Source: Desulfacinum hydrothermale DSM 13146 (GTDB taxonomy: Bacteria; Desulfobacterota; Syntrophobacteria; Syntrophobacterales; DSM-9756). From it: DNA of 64,000 bases. The stretch lies in the NCBI RefSeq assembly GCF_900176285.1, contig NZ_FWXF01000001.1, positions 437,987 to 501,986 on the forward strand, in the 5' to 3' direction. Made by a program: the position numbers and the translations under genes. Positions 22,922-30,699 of the stretch are shown here, piece after piece. Each line of letters opens with the position of its first letter. The stretch's first letter is position 1. The notes under the pieces were generated by a model. That model ran no database searches. It was not told the DNA's origin and saw only the letters and a program-made list of their open reading frames with translations.

Positions 22922-24790
22922 ATGAAGACGCAAAAAGGTTTTTTCAGAAATTCGATTCGAACGCTGATCTCGACGATGGCTGCAACGATGCTGCTGGCGG
23001 GCTGCGTGACAGCCTCCCAGCAGGCCCGAACGTCCGAATCGCCCGCAACCGCACCGGCACCGGGGACCGTGCAGCAGACGGACGTCTGGAGTGGGCACGC
23101 CAAGGTCTTCGGCGTCCAGGCCTACGACCGGGAAGGCCGAACGGAGCTGCGCATTGTGATGGATCGGCCCGCCGCCGGCCATCGGGTGGTGCGTCGCGGC
23201 AGCCATGAGTTCACGGTGGAGCTGGACGGAGTGGAGACGCAACTGGGCGGCGGCTCCATCCCCACAGCGTCCAAGAAGCTGATCGCCCTGAGAGCGAACG
23301 CGACCTCCGGTGGAGGTTTCTTGCTGAGGGGGCGGGTGGTGGATCCCATCGGCCGTTTGGAGGCGCGCACGGTGGGAAAGGATTTGGTGGTGGAACTCTT
23401 TCCCGCAGCGCCCGACCGGCGTCCTGCTTCTGCGGGTGTTAACACCGTCCAGGCGCCCCGAAAAAGGACACCATCCCGGCCGGCGACCGTGGTGAGTCGC
23501 CGCCGAACCGTGCGCTCCCCCAAGGCCATGTCCGATGACGCCGTGTTGGGCTACAAGCGTCATTATCGGGGCAAACCCATCAGTCTGGATCTTCAAAATG
23601 CGGATGTTCAGAATGTTCTGCGACTGTTGGCCGACATCAGCGGCATGAACATTGTCCTGGAACCCGATGTGGCCGGTAAGGTGACGCTCAAGGTGGAAAA
23701 CGTGCCCTGGGACCAGGTGCTGGATATGGTCCTGATGATGAATCGGCTGGGCAGGGAGGAGATTGGAGGTGTCATCCGCATCGCCCGCCAGGAGAAGCTG
23801 AAGGCGGAGTGGAAAGAACGTCAGGACCGCATCAAGGCCCAGCAGGAGCTGCTTCGGGCGCAAAAGGACCTGGGGGAATTGGGAACGGTTTACCTTCAGG
23901 TCAATTACGCCGACCCGGATTCCATCGCCTCCAAGATCAAGGAGATTGCCAGCGGGGATGGGAAGGTGAGCGTGGATCAGCGCACCAACCTGATCCTCTA
24001 CACGGACTATCCGGCCAGGATCGCCGAAGCGCGGGATATCTTGGCGCGTCTTGACCGCCCCACCCGCCAGGTCCTTATCGAGGCGCGGATCGTGCAAATC
24101 AACAGCAATGCTTCCAGGGAGCTTGGGATCGACTGGGGATTTAATCTGACCAAAACCACGGATCATGTGGTTTCCGGAGAGTTTGCCGTGAACCACCCTG
24201 TGGCCGCCACTTCCTCGGCCTCCATGACCATAGGCAGACTGGTGGGAACCACCCTGTGGAATCTGGACCTGCGCTTGAGTGCCGCCGAGACGGCGGGCCA
24301 GGGCAAGGTCATTGCGGCGCCGCGGGTGCTGACCATGAACCATGTGAAGGCCACCATCTCCCAGGGAACCCAGATCCCGTACCAGGAAAAGACCGGACAG
24401 GGTAACACTTCGGTGTCGTTCAAGGACGCCACCTTGGAACTCCAGGTCACGCCGCACATCACGCCGGACGGTCGGGTCCGACTGCAGATCCAGGCCAAGC
24501 AGGACAGCCCCAATCTTTCCATTACGGGCGGAACCGGGGAGCCGGCCATCGACACGCGCCGGATCGATACGGAACTGCTCGTGGACGATGGATCCACGGT
24601 GGTCATCGGCGGGATCATCAAAGAAGAGGACTCCAAGGAGGAAAGCCGCACGCCGGGTGTCCATCGGATTCCCATCCTGGGATCTCTGTTCAAGTCCAAA
24701 TCGGTGACCAAAGACAAGAGCGAATTGATGATCTTCATCCACCCGAGGATCGTGGACCTCTCCGATCAGCGGGCGGGGTCGCAAATGTAA
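22922..24790 (+). CDS. pilQ: Type IV pilus secretin PilQ
   Basis: A 622-residue outer-membrane secretin. The N-terminus has a lipoprotein-type signal (MLLAGC), so it may be lipidated. An AMIN-like domain (residues about 55-160) that would bind peptidoglycan is followed by a Pro/Arg-rich linker. Next are the secretin N0/STN domain (ISLDLQNADVQNVLRLLADISGMNIVLEPDV), an N1 domain and the secretin core with VLIEARIVQINSNASRELGIDWGF and VPILGxLFKS-like HRIPILGSLFKSKS. The start is ATG 22922 after GGCGGGAAG; an upstream in-frame extension to 22865 has no signal sequence. No pilP lies between it and pilO. Confidence 0.94.
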   Translation: MKTQKGFFRNSIRTLISTMAATMLLAGCVTASQQARTSESPATAPAPGTVQQTDVWSGHAKVFGVQAYDREGRTELRIVMDRPAAGHRVVRRGSHEFTVELDGVETQLGGGSIPTASKKLIALRANATSGGGFLLRGRVVDPIGRLEARTVGKDLVVELFPAAPDRRPASAGVNTVQAPRKRTPSRPATVVSRRRTVRSPKAMSDDAVLGYKRHYRGKPISLDLQNADVQNVLRLLADISGMNIVLEPDVAGKVTLKVENVPWDQVLDMVLMMNRLGREEIGGVIRIARQEKLKAEWKERQDRIKAQQELLRAQKDLGELGTVYLQVNYADPDSIASKIKEIASGDGKVSVDQRTNLILYTDYPARIAEARDILARLDRPTRQVLIEARIVQINSNASRELGIDWGFNLTKTTDHVVSGEFAVNHPVAATSSASMTIGRLVGTTLWNLDLRLSAAETAGQGKVIAAPRVLTMNHVKATISQGTQIPYQEKTGQGNTSVSFKDATLELQVTPHITPDGRVRLQIQAKQDSPNLSITGGTGEPAIDTRRIDTELLVDDGSTVVIGGIIKEEDSKEESRTPGVHRIPILGSLFKSKSVTKDKSELMIFIHPRIVDLSDQRAGSQM

Positions 24791-24809
24791 GCGGACGAGC
24801 GCTCATTTC

Positions 24810-25544
24810 ATGGAAAGAATCCGGATGAAAGGTTTTGGGGAGGAACCCGCGGTAAAATCTCACCTCGTGGGCGCTTTGCGCATTCCGGCGCACCTGATCG
24901 TGCCCGTGATGTTTTTGTCTCTGCTTTTGATGACGGCCTGCACCGTCCAGGGCCCCGCTTCCAGCGGTGAGATTTCAAAACAGGAGGCAGGGCAAAAGAG
25001 GGACGCCAAAGAGATCACGCGGCCCCGTGTGAGCGAGCTGAAACCCGTCCGCATCGACTACCTGCGGCCGGTGGAAGATATCCTGGACCCTCAAATCTTC
25101 ATCTACAAGGACAAGAGGCGCCTTTACGTCATGGACCGTGGGGTCCTGGTGCGAAACTACCCCATCGGACTGGGTAACAACCCCAAAGGAGACAAGATGG
25201 CGGAAGGCGACGGCCGGACCCCGGAGGGAAGGTTTTACATCTGCCTCAAAAACCCTCGAAGCAAGTTCTATAAATCTCTTGCCCTGTCTTACCCCGAGAA
25301 GAAACACGCCGAGCGGGCCTTCATGGCCGGGCTGCTCTCGCCCACTCAATACCGCGATATCATCCTGGCTCTGGAAAGGGGAGTCCAGCCACCGTGGGAT
25401 ACGCCCCTGGGTGGAGAGATCTTCATTCACGGGGGCGGAGCGCAAGGCGACTGGACGGATGGCTGTGTCGCGCTGTACAACAGCGACATGCGTGAACTGT
25501 ATACCATGGCGGATCTCGGGACTCCGGTGATTGTTCGTCCCTGA
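24810..25544 (+). CDS. L,D-transpeptidase (YkuD) lipoprotein
   Basis: A 244-residue envelope protein. A hydrophobic helix ending LLLMTAC (near residue 45) looks like a lipobox, with the mature domain in the periplasm. The YkuD catalytic domain (about 95-244) shows FIYKDKRRLYVMDRG at its start and the active-site motif HGGGAQGDWTDGCVAL, with His and the nucleophile Cys. Such enzymes cross-link peptidoglycan 3-3 or attach lipoproteins to it. The start may instead be ATG 24825, which has GGAAAG seven bases upstream. It follows pilQ by 19 bases and may be cotranscribed. Confidence 0.9.
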   Translation: MERIRMKGFGEEPAVKSHLVGALRIPAHLIVPVMFLSLLLMTACTVQGPASSGEISKQEAGQKRDAKEITRPRVSELKPVRIDYLRPVEDILDPQIFIYKDKRRLYVMDRGVLVRNYPIGLGNNPKGDKMAEGDGRTPEGRFYICLKNPRSKFYKSLALSYPEKKHAERAFMAGLLSPTQYRDIILALERGVQPPWDTPLGGEIFIHGGGAQGDWTDGCVALYNSDMRELYTMADLGTPVIVRP

Positions 25545-25597
25545 TGGGCCCCCGTGGCGCGTCCCCACCACGACGGCGGCGGTTCCATGGCGCGTCT

Positions 25598-25996
25598 TTA
25601 CGCGTACCAGCGGCGCCGTTCCATCCATTCCCAAAAGGACTTTCGCACCGTCAATTCCGCAAAACGCGGATGGGACAAATAATTCCAATTGGTGCTGAGA
25701 AAGTCCTCCTTGAGCTGTTCCAGGGCGGCATCCTTTTCCCCGGCGTCCACAAAATTCTTCTCCTTCTGGTAGCGGTATATGTAGGGGTCGCCCACCTGGT
25801 GCCGAAAGGCGTCCAGCACATCCTTGTCTTCAGCGTCCAAGGTGCGGAGCATGGCATCGTCCAAAGGGATGGGAATCTCCACCTGCAGCTGCACGTACCA
25901 ACGGTCGCCGGCGATTTTCCTGGAACCATCGTAGAGATGGAGCGCAAGCCCCGTGGGGAGCTTTCTGGACTCCAGGAGCACTCGTTCATCGCTCAT
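25598..25996 (-). CDS. Conserved hypothetical protein, about 132 residues
   Basis: A soluble protein I cannot assign to a named family. It starts MSDERVLLESRKLPTGLAL and has a beta-rich first half (RWYVQLQVEIPIP) followed by a helical, acidic half (DAGEKDAALEQLKEDFL) and an aromatic C-terminus (SFWEWMERRRWYA). There are no Cys, no membrane segment and no catalytic motif. ATG 25996 follows GGAGAG by eight bases, which decides the start against a long upstream extension. It converges on the transpeptidase gene with a 53-base gap. Confidence 0.75.
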   Translation of the reverse strand: MSDERVLLESRKLPTGLALHLYDGSRKIAGDRWYVQLQVEIPIPLDDAMLRTLDAEDKDVLDAFRHQVGDPYIYRYQKEKNFVDAGEKDAALEQLKEDFLSTNWNYLSHPRFAELTVRKSFWEWMERRRWYA

Positions 25997-26243
25997 CTTC
26001 ACTGCTCTCCTTGCTTTTGGGTTAAGACGTCCTCTCATACCCAATCGGGCCCCACCGACGCAAGAGGGAAGGGGAGGGATCCCCGGCTGACGGTCCCATG
26101 AGCCGGGACTTCCTGTCCTGCGGGTCACGCCCCCATCCGGTGCGAAGGGAAGCGTTGACGGGCGGTGGGCAAAAAGGATAAACAAGGAGCTCTGCCTATG
26201 TTGCCAGAAGAGCTCACCACCAACGAGGAGCAGGCCGATTCCC

Positions 26244-26837
26244 ATGAAGAGAAAATACATTCAAGTCCGATGGCATGGTCGCGGGGGGCAAGGCGCGGTG
26301 ACGGCCGCCATGATTTTGTCGGAAGCCGCCTTTGAGGAAGGTTATCGGGGGGTCACGGCGGCTCCCTTTTTCGGAGCAGAACGCAGGGGGGCTCCGGTGA
26401 TTGCCACCAACCGGTTTTCCTGGCGCCCGATCCGGACCTATTCCCTGGTGGTGGAACCGGACATTGTGGTGGTTTTGGATGAGACCCTGGTGGAGACGGT
26501 GGACGTGACCGCCGGGCTGGCCGCCGACGGACTGGTGTTGATCAATTCGCGCCGCCACCCGGAAGACTTCCCCTTTTCAGACCGGTTCACCGTGGCGACC
26601 ACGGACGCCACGCGGTGTGCCAAGGAGGCGGGGCTTGTGATCGCCGGGGCGGTCATTTCCAACACCGCCATCCTGGGCGGGTTCGCGCGCGCCACGTCGC
26701 TGGTGAGCCTGGAGAGCTTGGAGAAGGCCTTGGCCAATCATTTTCATGGGGACGCCCTGGAAAAGAACCGTCGGGGGGGCCAACTGGCTTTCGAGCGGAC
26801 GATTCTGGCCGGGGAGTGTACTTTGGAGTGCGCGTGA
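26244..26837 (+). CDS. porC: 2-oxoacid:ferredoxin oxidoreductase, gamma subunit
   Basis: A 197-residue subunit of a pyruvate or branched-chain 2-oxoacid ferredoxin oxidoreductase. The signature IQVRWHGRGGQGAVTAA is at residues about 6-22, followed by GVTAAPFFGAERRGAPVIA and ISNTAILGGFARA, all typical of the four-subunit POR/VOR type. The gamma subunit helps CoA-dependent catalysis. GAGGAG lies 13 bases before the ATG. The delta subunit follows, but the alpha and beta subunits, which hold the thiamine diphosphate site, do not. Substrate cannot be inferred. Confidence 0.9.
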   Translation: MKRKYIQVRWHGRGGQGAVTAAMILSEAAFEEGYRGVTAAPFFGAERRGAPVIATNRFSWRPIRTYSLVVEPDIVVVLDETLVETVDVTAGLAADGLVLINSRRHPEDFPFSDRFTVATTDATRCAKEAGLVIAGAVISNTAILGGFARATSLVSLESLEKALANHFHGDALEKNRRGGQLAFERTILAGECTLECA

Positions 26838-26883
26838 TCCCGCTGTCCCGTGGGCTGTTGCTGTACGAAGGAGTAAAACGACC

Positions 26884-27189
26884 ATGACCGAACCGAGGAA
26901 GGATCCCTTCACGTTTGCCCATTCACGACCCTGCGTGGGAGAGGGGGGACGGACCGGCGACTGGCGTTCCGAACGTCCGGTCATCGACCCCGACAAGTGC
27001 ACCCCCACTCGGAACAAGCGCCCGTCGTGTTTCCTCTGTTGGCTCTACTGCCCCGAAGGGGTGGTGACTCGGGGCATCCCCGTGGAGATCGACTACGAAT
27101 ACTGCAAGGGGTGTGGCATTTGCGCCGAAGAGTGCCCGACCAAGGCCATCAAGATGGTGGATGAAAAAGGAGAGGAGGCGGCCGAGTAG
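26884..27189 (+). CDS. porD: 2-oxoacid:ferredoxin oxidoreductase, delta (ferredoxin) subunit
   Basis: A 101-residue protein with two [4Fe-4S] binding motifs. The first is the widened pattern from CTPTRNKRPSCFLCWLYCP and the second is the classic CKGCGICAEECP. It would carry electrons from the catalytic subunits to ferredoxin. The start is ATG 26884, ten bases after GAAGGAG. It follows porC by 46 bases. A terminator and a dispersed repeat come next, where porA would be expected. Confidence 0.9.
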   Translation: MTEPRKDPFTFAHSRPCVGEGGRTGDWRSERPVIDPDKCTPTRNKRPSCFLCWLYCPEGVVTRGIPVEIDYEYCKGCGICAEECPTKAIKMVDEKGEEAAE

Positions 27190-27202
27190 AACCGTGGGAT
27201 CC

Positions 27203-27222
27203 GCCCATCACGTGGGCTTTTT
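27203..27222 (+). terminator. Rho-independent terminator after porD
   Basis: GCCCA (27203-27207) pairs with TGGGC (27213-27217), followed directly by TTTTT, 14 bases past the porD stop. This closes a two-gene porCD message. Confidence 0.65.
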
Positions 27223-27292
27223 CGACCGGCCTTTTCATCATTTGTTACGGGCCACGTCTTTCATGCTTCGCCGTGGCCCTGTGCCCTGGAAA

Positions 27293-27520
27293 AGCTCTAA
27301 AGCTTGTCTGACAATCGGCCCCTCGGCCTTTTGTGGCTTTCTGATCAGTTGAAATTCCACCGGCCCCGTGGTGCTTTTTGAGTTCTCAGAGAGCCTTGTA
27401 GGGGTGGGTTCGGAACCCGCCCTACAAGGCTCAAAAAGAGCCACAGGGCACAGTGGAATTTCAAGCAGTTAGAAACCTCCCGAATAGAGTGAAAGGCCAT
27501 TGCCAGACAAGATCCTAAGG
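27293..27520. repeat. Dispersed repeat, copies 2 and 3, as an inverted pair
   Basis: The left arm (27302-27390) reads GCTTGTCTGACAATCGGCC, then TTTTGTGGCTTTCTGA, GTTGAAATTCCAC and GTGGTGCTTTTTGAG. The right arm (27431-27520), read on the minus strand, gives TTAGGATCTTGTCTGGCAA, then TTGAAATTCCAC and GTGGCTCTTTTTGAG. The two face each other across a palindrome. The right arm contains the TAG stop of the methyltransferase gene. The element fills the porD-methyltransferase spacer. Confidence 0.8.
27393..27430. repeat. GGGGTGGGTTCGGAACCCG palindrome, copy 2
   Basis: A 38-base near-perfect palindrome, GCCTTGTAGG at one end and CCTACAAGGC at the other, forming the centre of the inverted repeat pair. 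The core matches the copies at 8916 and 48358. Confidence 0.8.
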
Positions 27521-28255
27521 CGAGGAACCTTTACGGGCCGTGAAGACGGTGCGCCAGAAGGGCTCCAACTCGCAGACCCACTCCCGGAACTGTACCTCCC
27601 CAAAACCGGCCGATTCCAATAGGTGGACGATCCGTTCAGGTGTTTCCGCCCCGTTGAGGCACCACGCCCAGCCTGCCTCTTCCTGGATGCACTCATGGGG
27701 TAGAGGGCCTGTGCGGGCCAGGTCGGCCACCACCAGCCCCCCTTGGGGGACGATGACCCGCGCCAGCTCCCGAACCAGGGTGTCCTTGCACGGAAACAGG
27801 TTGAAGGCGCCGTTCATGACGACCCAGTCGAAGGAGTGCGCTGAAAAGGGAAGCCGCTCTGCATCCGCCTGAACCCAGAACAGGTGGCCGAGTCCGTTCC
27901 ACAACATCGGTTGAGCCTGGAAACCGAAGGCCAGGGCTTCGTGGGAGATGTCCAGGTTGACCACCGTCCCGGAAAAGGCCTGCATCCGCATGAGAAAGAA
28001 GGCGTCCAGACCGACGCCGGAGCCCGCGTTGAGCACCCGCTGGCCGGGGAGCACCTGCAGGCAGGGCAGTGGATTTCCGCATGGAAAGAACCGGCGCCAA
28101 AGGCCGTCTGCCACGTCGTGCAGCACAGACTCCGGGTATCCCAGGGTGCGGGCCATGTCCTTGCCGCCGAGGACGGGAAGGGTGGGCGAGGTGCCCGCCT
28201 GGTAGAGGGATCGGTAGGTTTGAGTCACCAGGTCCTTGGTTTCTCTTGCTTCCAT
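27515..28255 (-). CDS. Class I SAM-dependent methyltransferase (ArsM-like layout)
   Basis: A 246-residue Rossmann methyltransferase. The SAM motif VLNAGSGVGLDAFFL is at residues about 74-88 and DISHEALAFG at about 100. The post-motif SFDWVVMNGAFNLFP follows. Before the SAM fold is a helical region ending FFPCGNPLP, reminiscent of arsenite methyltransferases, which share a GCGxPxP-type step. The extra Cys residues needed for arsenic binding are not clearly present, so the substrate is unknown. The stop TAG is inside the repeat. The gene converges on porCD and is divergent from the small monooxygenase-fold gene. Confidence 0.82.
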   Translation of the reverse strand: MEARETKDLVTQTYRSLYQAGTSPTLPVLGGKDMARTLGYPESVLHDVADGLWRRFFPCGNPLPCLQVLPGQRVLNAGSGVGLDAFFLMRMQAFSGTVVNLDISHEALAFGFQAQPMLWNGLGHLFWVQADAERLPFSAHSFDWVVMNGAFNLFPCKDTLVRELARVIVPQGGLVVADLARTGPLPHECIQEEAGWAWCLNGAETPERIVHLLESAGFGEVQFREWVCELEPFWRTVFTARKGSSP

Positions 28256-28361
28256 TGCGGTCTCGGCTCAGAGGCGTTGTCGGGTGCCTTCGGGCATGAT
28301 AAGAGAAATAAAAGTCATCCTATGTTCCCACCTGGTCAAGACCTGCAGAAAGGGGGCGGCC

Positions 28362-28649
28362 ATGGCTGTTCGCGTGCTGATCGAAAGGATCGTGGACCCT
28401 GACAAGGAGCTCCAACTGCAACACAAGCTCGTGCAGTTGCGTGCCAAAGCCATGCAGGCCGGGGGCTACATCTCGGGCGAAACCCTCCGAGCCGTGGGGG
28501 ATCCCCAGCGGTTTCTGGTCATCAGCACTTGGGCCAGCCTGGAGGACTGGAAGGCCTGGGAAGCGAACCCCAATCGGCAGGCCTTGAAGGAAGAAATCGA
28601 TGCCCTCCTCAGGGCCCCCGCCAAGGTGTCTGTCTACTCGTACGCATGA
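28362..28649 (+). CDS. Antibiotic biosynthesis monooxygenase (ABM)-fold protein
   Basis: A 95-residue dimeric alpha-beta barrel protein, judged by AVRVLIERIVDP at the N-terminus and VISTWASLEDWKAWEANPNR near residue 55, the ABM signature. Members range from small monooxygenases to heme-degrading enzymes and detoxifying proteins. The heme-binding Asn/His/Trp set of IsdG is not evident. The ATG at 28362 follows GGGGGCGGCC. It stands alone between a divergent methyltransferase and convergent queH. Confidence 0.85.
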   Translation: MAVRVLIERIVDPDKELQLQHKLVQLRAKAMQAGGYISGETLRAVGDPQRFLVISTWASLEDWKAWEANPNRQALKEEIDALLRAPAKVSVYSYA

Positions 28650-28664
28650 CGCCCTGGGCCCTTC

Positions 28665-29198
28665 TCAGCGTGGAGCGAAACGTTCCATCTCGCTGTAGAT
28701 GCATCCGCAGTACTGCTGGCGGTAGATGCCCAGCCGTGCCGCCTGTTCCTTGCCGTCACGCCAGCCGGTACGAAAGTCCTCATAGACGAAGGGGATGCCC
28801 CATCTCTTGGAGGCCTCCTGTCCCAGGGAACGAATCAGCTCGTGCTTCTGGAACTTGCTGTAGAGCAGGGTGGTCGTGAAGGCGTCGAAGCGGCTCTTCT
28901 TGGCCAGGCGCGCCGCCGCTTCGATTCTTCGCGAATAGCAGTAGAGGCATCGGTCGCGTTCCCGGAAGGCCGTCTGCCGGAGGAAGGTTTCCAATTCATA
29001 GTCCTTGCGCACGATCAGGGGCACGTCTTTGGCCTCCGCGGCCTCTTCCAGAGCCTGCAGGCGCCTTTCCAGCTCCTGGTACGGTTGGATGTGGGGGTTG
29101 TAGAAGTATGCGTGGACGGTCCAGCCCTCCTCCCGCAACCAGTCCAGGGGGTAGAGGAGACAGGGGCCGCAGCACGTGTGGAGCAGGATTCGGGTCAT
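28665..29198 (-). CDS. queH: Epoxyqueuosine reductase QueH
   Basis: A 177-residue DUF208 protein that reduces epoxyqueuosine to queuosine in tRNA, the non-cobalamin alternative to QueG. The conserved cysteines are present: HTCCGPC at residues 7-13, DRCLYCYSRR near 80 and YCGCIYSE near the end. They are thought to hold an iron-sulfur cluster and a neighbouring metal. ATG 29198 is chosen because GGAGG sits nine bases before it; the ATG at 29207 touches that site. It starts five bases after the mpl stop. Confidence 0.93.
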   Translation of the reverse strand: MTRILLHTCCGPCLLYPLDWLREEGWTVHAYFYNPHIQPYQELERRLQALEEAAEAKDVPLIVRKDYELETFLRQTAFRERDRCLYCYSRRIEAAARLAKKSRFDAFTTTLLYSKFQKHELIRSLGQEASKRWGIPFVYEDFRTGWRDGKEQAARLGIYRQQYCGCIYSEMERFAPR

Positions 29199-29203
29199 GG
29201 CGA

Positions 29204-30667
29204 TCATCCTCCGTGAAGCGCCGGTCGACGGCCTTGGGAGCCGAAGGCGTCTTGGCAGGCCTGCGCCAGTCGGCGGGGCACGTCGTCCATGCTGCCGTTG
29301 CTCATGAGAAGAAGGGTGTCTCCGGGACGAATCCTTACCATGAGATCTAAAACCACCGGGTCGTCTTCCCTGTAGAGCTGAGCAGGAATTCCGCGCCGGG
29401 CGATCTCATGGACCAGGGCGCGGGTGTCCAGCCTCTCTTCGGAAGGGATGGCGTGAAATCCAGCGGGTTCTTTGATTCCCACCCAGTCCGCTTCCGTGAA
29501 GGCTTCCGGGTAAGTCTCCTGGAAGAAACGCCTCCGGCTGGTGTTGGTCCTGGGTTCGAATACGGCCAGCAGCCGGCTGTGCGGGTAGCATTCCTTGATC
29601 GCTCGAACGGTTTCCCGAACGGCGGTGGGGTGGTGTGCGAAGTCGTCGATGATCGTGATGGATCCATCCTGATAAAGGATGTCCTGACGCCGCCGCATGC
29701 CTTCAAAGCGCCGAAGGGCCTCCTGGACGGCTTCGTCCGGAATCCCCAGCTCGCGGCACAGGGCCAGAACGCCCAGGGTGTTCAGGGCGTTGTGTCTTCC
29801 CAAAAGGGGAGATTCCCATGACGTGGATCCGCCGAAAGGATCCCGGACGGTAAGGCAAACTCGGCCCTCCAGAGGCTCCACGCGGTCCAGTCTCCAGTGG
29901 CAGTCCGGCCCCCGGCCATAGGTGACCACCTCGGCTCGGCATTCCTTGGCCGCATCCAGGCATCGGCTGTCGTCGCCGCAGGTGACGAGCAGCCCGTCTT
30001 GGGGAATGAGGCGGCAGAGTCTCCGAAAGGCCTCCTCAATGTGGCCGATGTCCCGGTAGATGTCGGCGTGGTCGAATTCGATACTGGTCAGGATCACCGC
30101 CCAAGGCTGGTAGTGTAAAAACTTGGGCCCCTTGTCGAAGAAGGCCGTGTCGTACTCATCGCCTTCCAGGGCCATATAGGGACCGCTTCCGATCCGGTAG
30201 CTCCGATCCCAATTCTTGACGAACCCTCCGATGAAGACCGAGGGATCCAGTTCGGCTGTCTCCAGAACGAAGCCCAACAGGCCGGTGGTGGTTGTTTTGC
30301 CGTGGGTCCCGCACACCACAAGGCTTCGGTGGCGGTAGAGGACGAATCGTTCCAGGGCCTGCGGCATGGAGATCATGGGGATTTCTAAGGCCGCCGCTTC
30401 CTGCGCCTCGGGGTTGTCCTTTCGGATCACGTTGCCCACGATCACCATTTCCGGCCTGGCGGCACGTATGTTTTCCGCCGCATAGCCGGGCAGGACCGGT
30501 ATCTGTTTCCGTTCCAGAAAGGTGCTCATGGGAGGATAAAGTTGGGTGTCGGATCCGGTCACATGGTATCCCATGTCTTGGAGCATCCCCGCCAGCGTTC
30601 CCATGGCAATGCCGCCGATTCCCATGAGATAGAGCCGCTTGGAAGGTGTCGTCGCAATTCCAGACAA
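29204..30667 (-). CDS. mpl: UDP-N-acetylmuramate:tripeptide ligase Mpl
   Basis: A 487-residue Mur ligase that joins recycled L-Ala-D-Glu-meso-Dap to UDP-MurNAc. LMGIGGIAMGTLAGML opens the UDP-binding domain, and VVCGTHGKTTTTGLLGF near residue 115 is the ATP P-loop. DEYDTAFFDKGPKFLHY separates Mpl from MurC, and FAHHPTAV is in the C-terminal domain. The start is TTG 30667, seven bases after AAGGAGG. It is followed by queH and preceded by a probable wall-fragment amidase, supporting a recycling role. Confidence 0.94.
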   Translation of the reverse strand: MSGIATTPSKRLYLMGIGGIAMGTLAGMLQDMGYHVTGSDTQLYPPMSTFLERKQIPVLPGYAAENIRAARPEMVIVGNVIRKDNPEAQEAAALEIPMISMPQALERFVLYRHRSLVVCGTHGKTTTTGLLGFVLETAELDPSVFIGGFVKNWDRSYRIGSGPYMALEGDEYDTAFFDKGPKFLHYQPWAVILTSIEFDHADIYRDIGHIEEAFRRLCRLIPQDGLLVTCGDDSRCLDAAKECRAEVVTYGRGPDCHWRLDRVEPLEGRVCLTVRDPFGGSTSWESPLLGRHNALNTLGVLALCRELGIPDEAVQEALRRFEGMRRRQDILYQDGSITIIDDFAHHPTAVRETVRAIKECYPHSRLLAVFEPRTNTSRRRFFQETYPEAFTEADWVGIKEPAGFHAIPSEERLDTRALVHEIARRGIPAQLYREDDPVVLDLMVRIRPGDTLLLMSNGSMDDVPRRLAQACQDAFGSQGRRPALHGG

Positions 30668-30699
30668 GAAGTGCCTCCTTTACTTTAGAATCTGCGTCT

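Noticed and set aside
26198-26335. A leader-like frame (ATG TTG CCA GAA...) behind CAAGGAG before porC
   Set aside because: The ribosome site is good, but the frame runs into porC out of phase and the peptide has no regulatory codon run. More likely an untranslated leader.
29540-29560. GGGTTCGAAT, resembling a tRNA T-loop
   Set aside because: It lies inside mpl, with no acceptor stem or anticodon arm around it.
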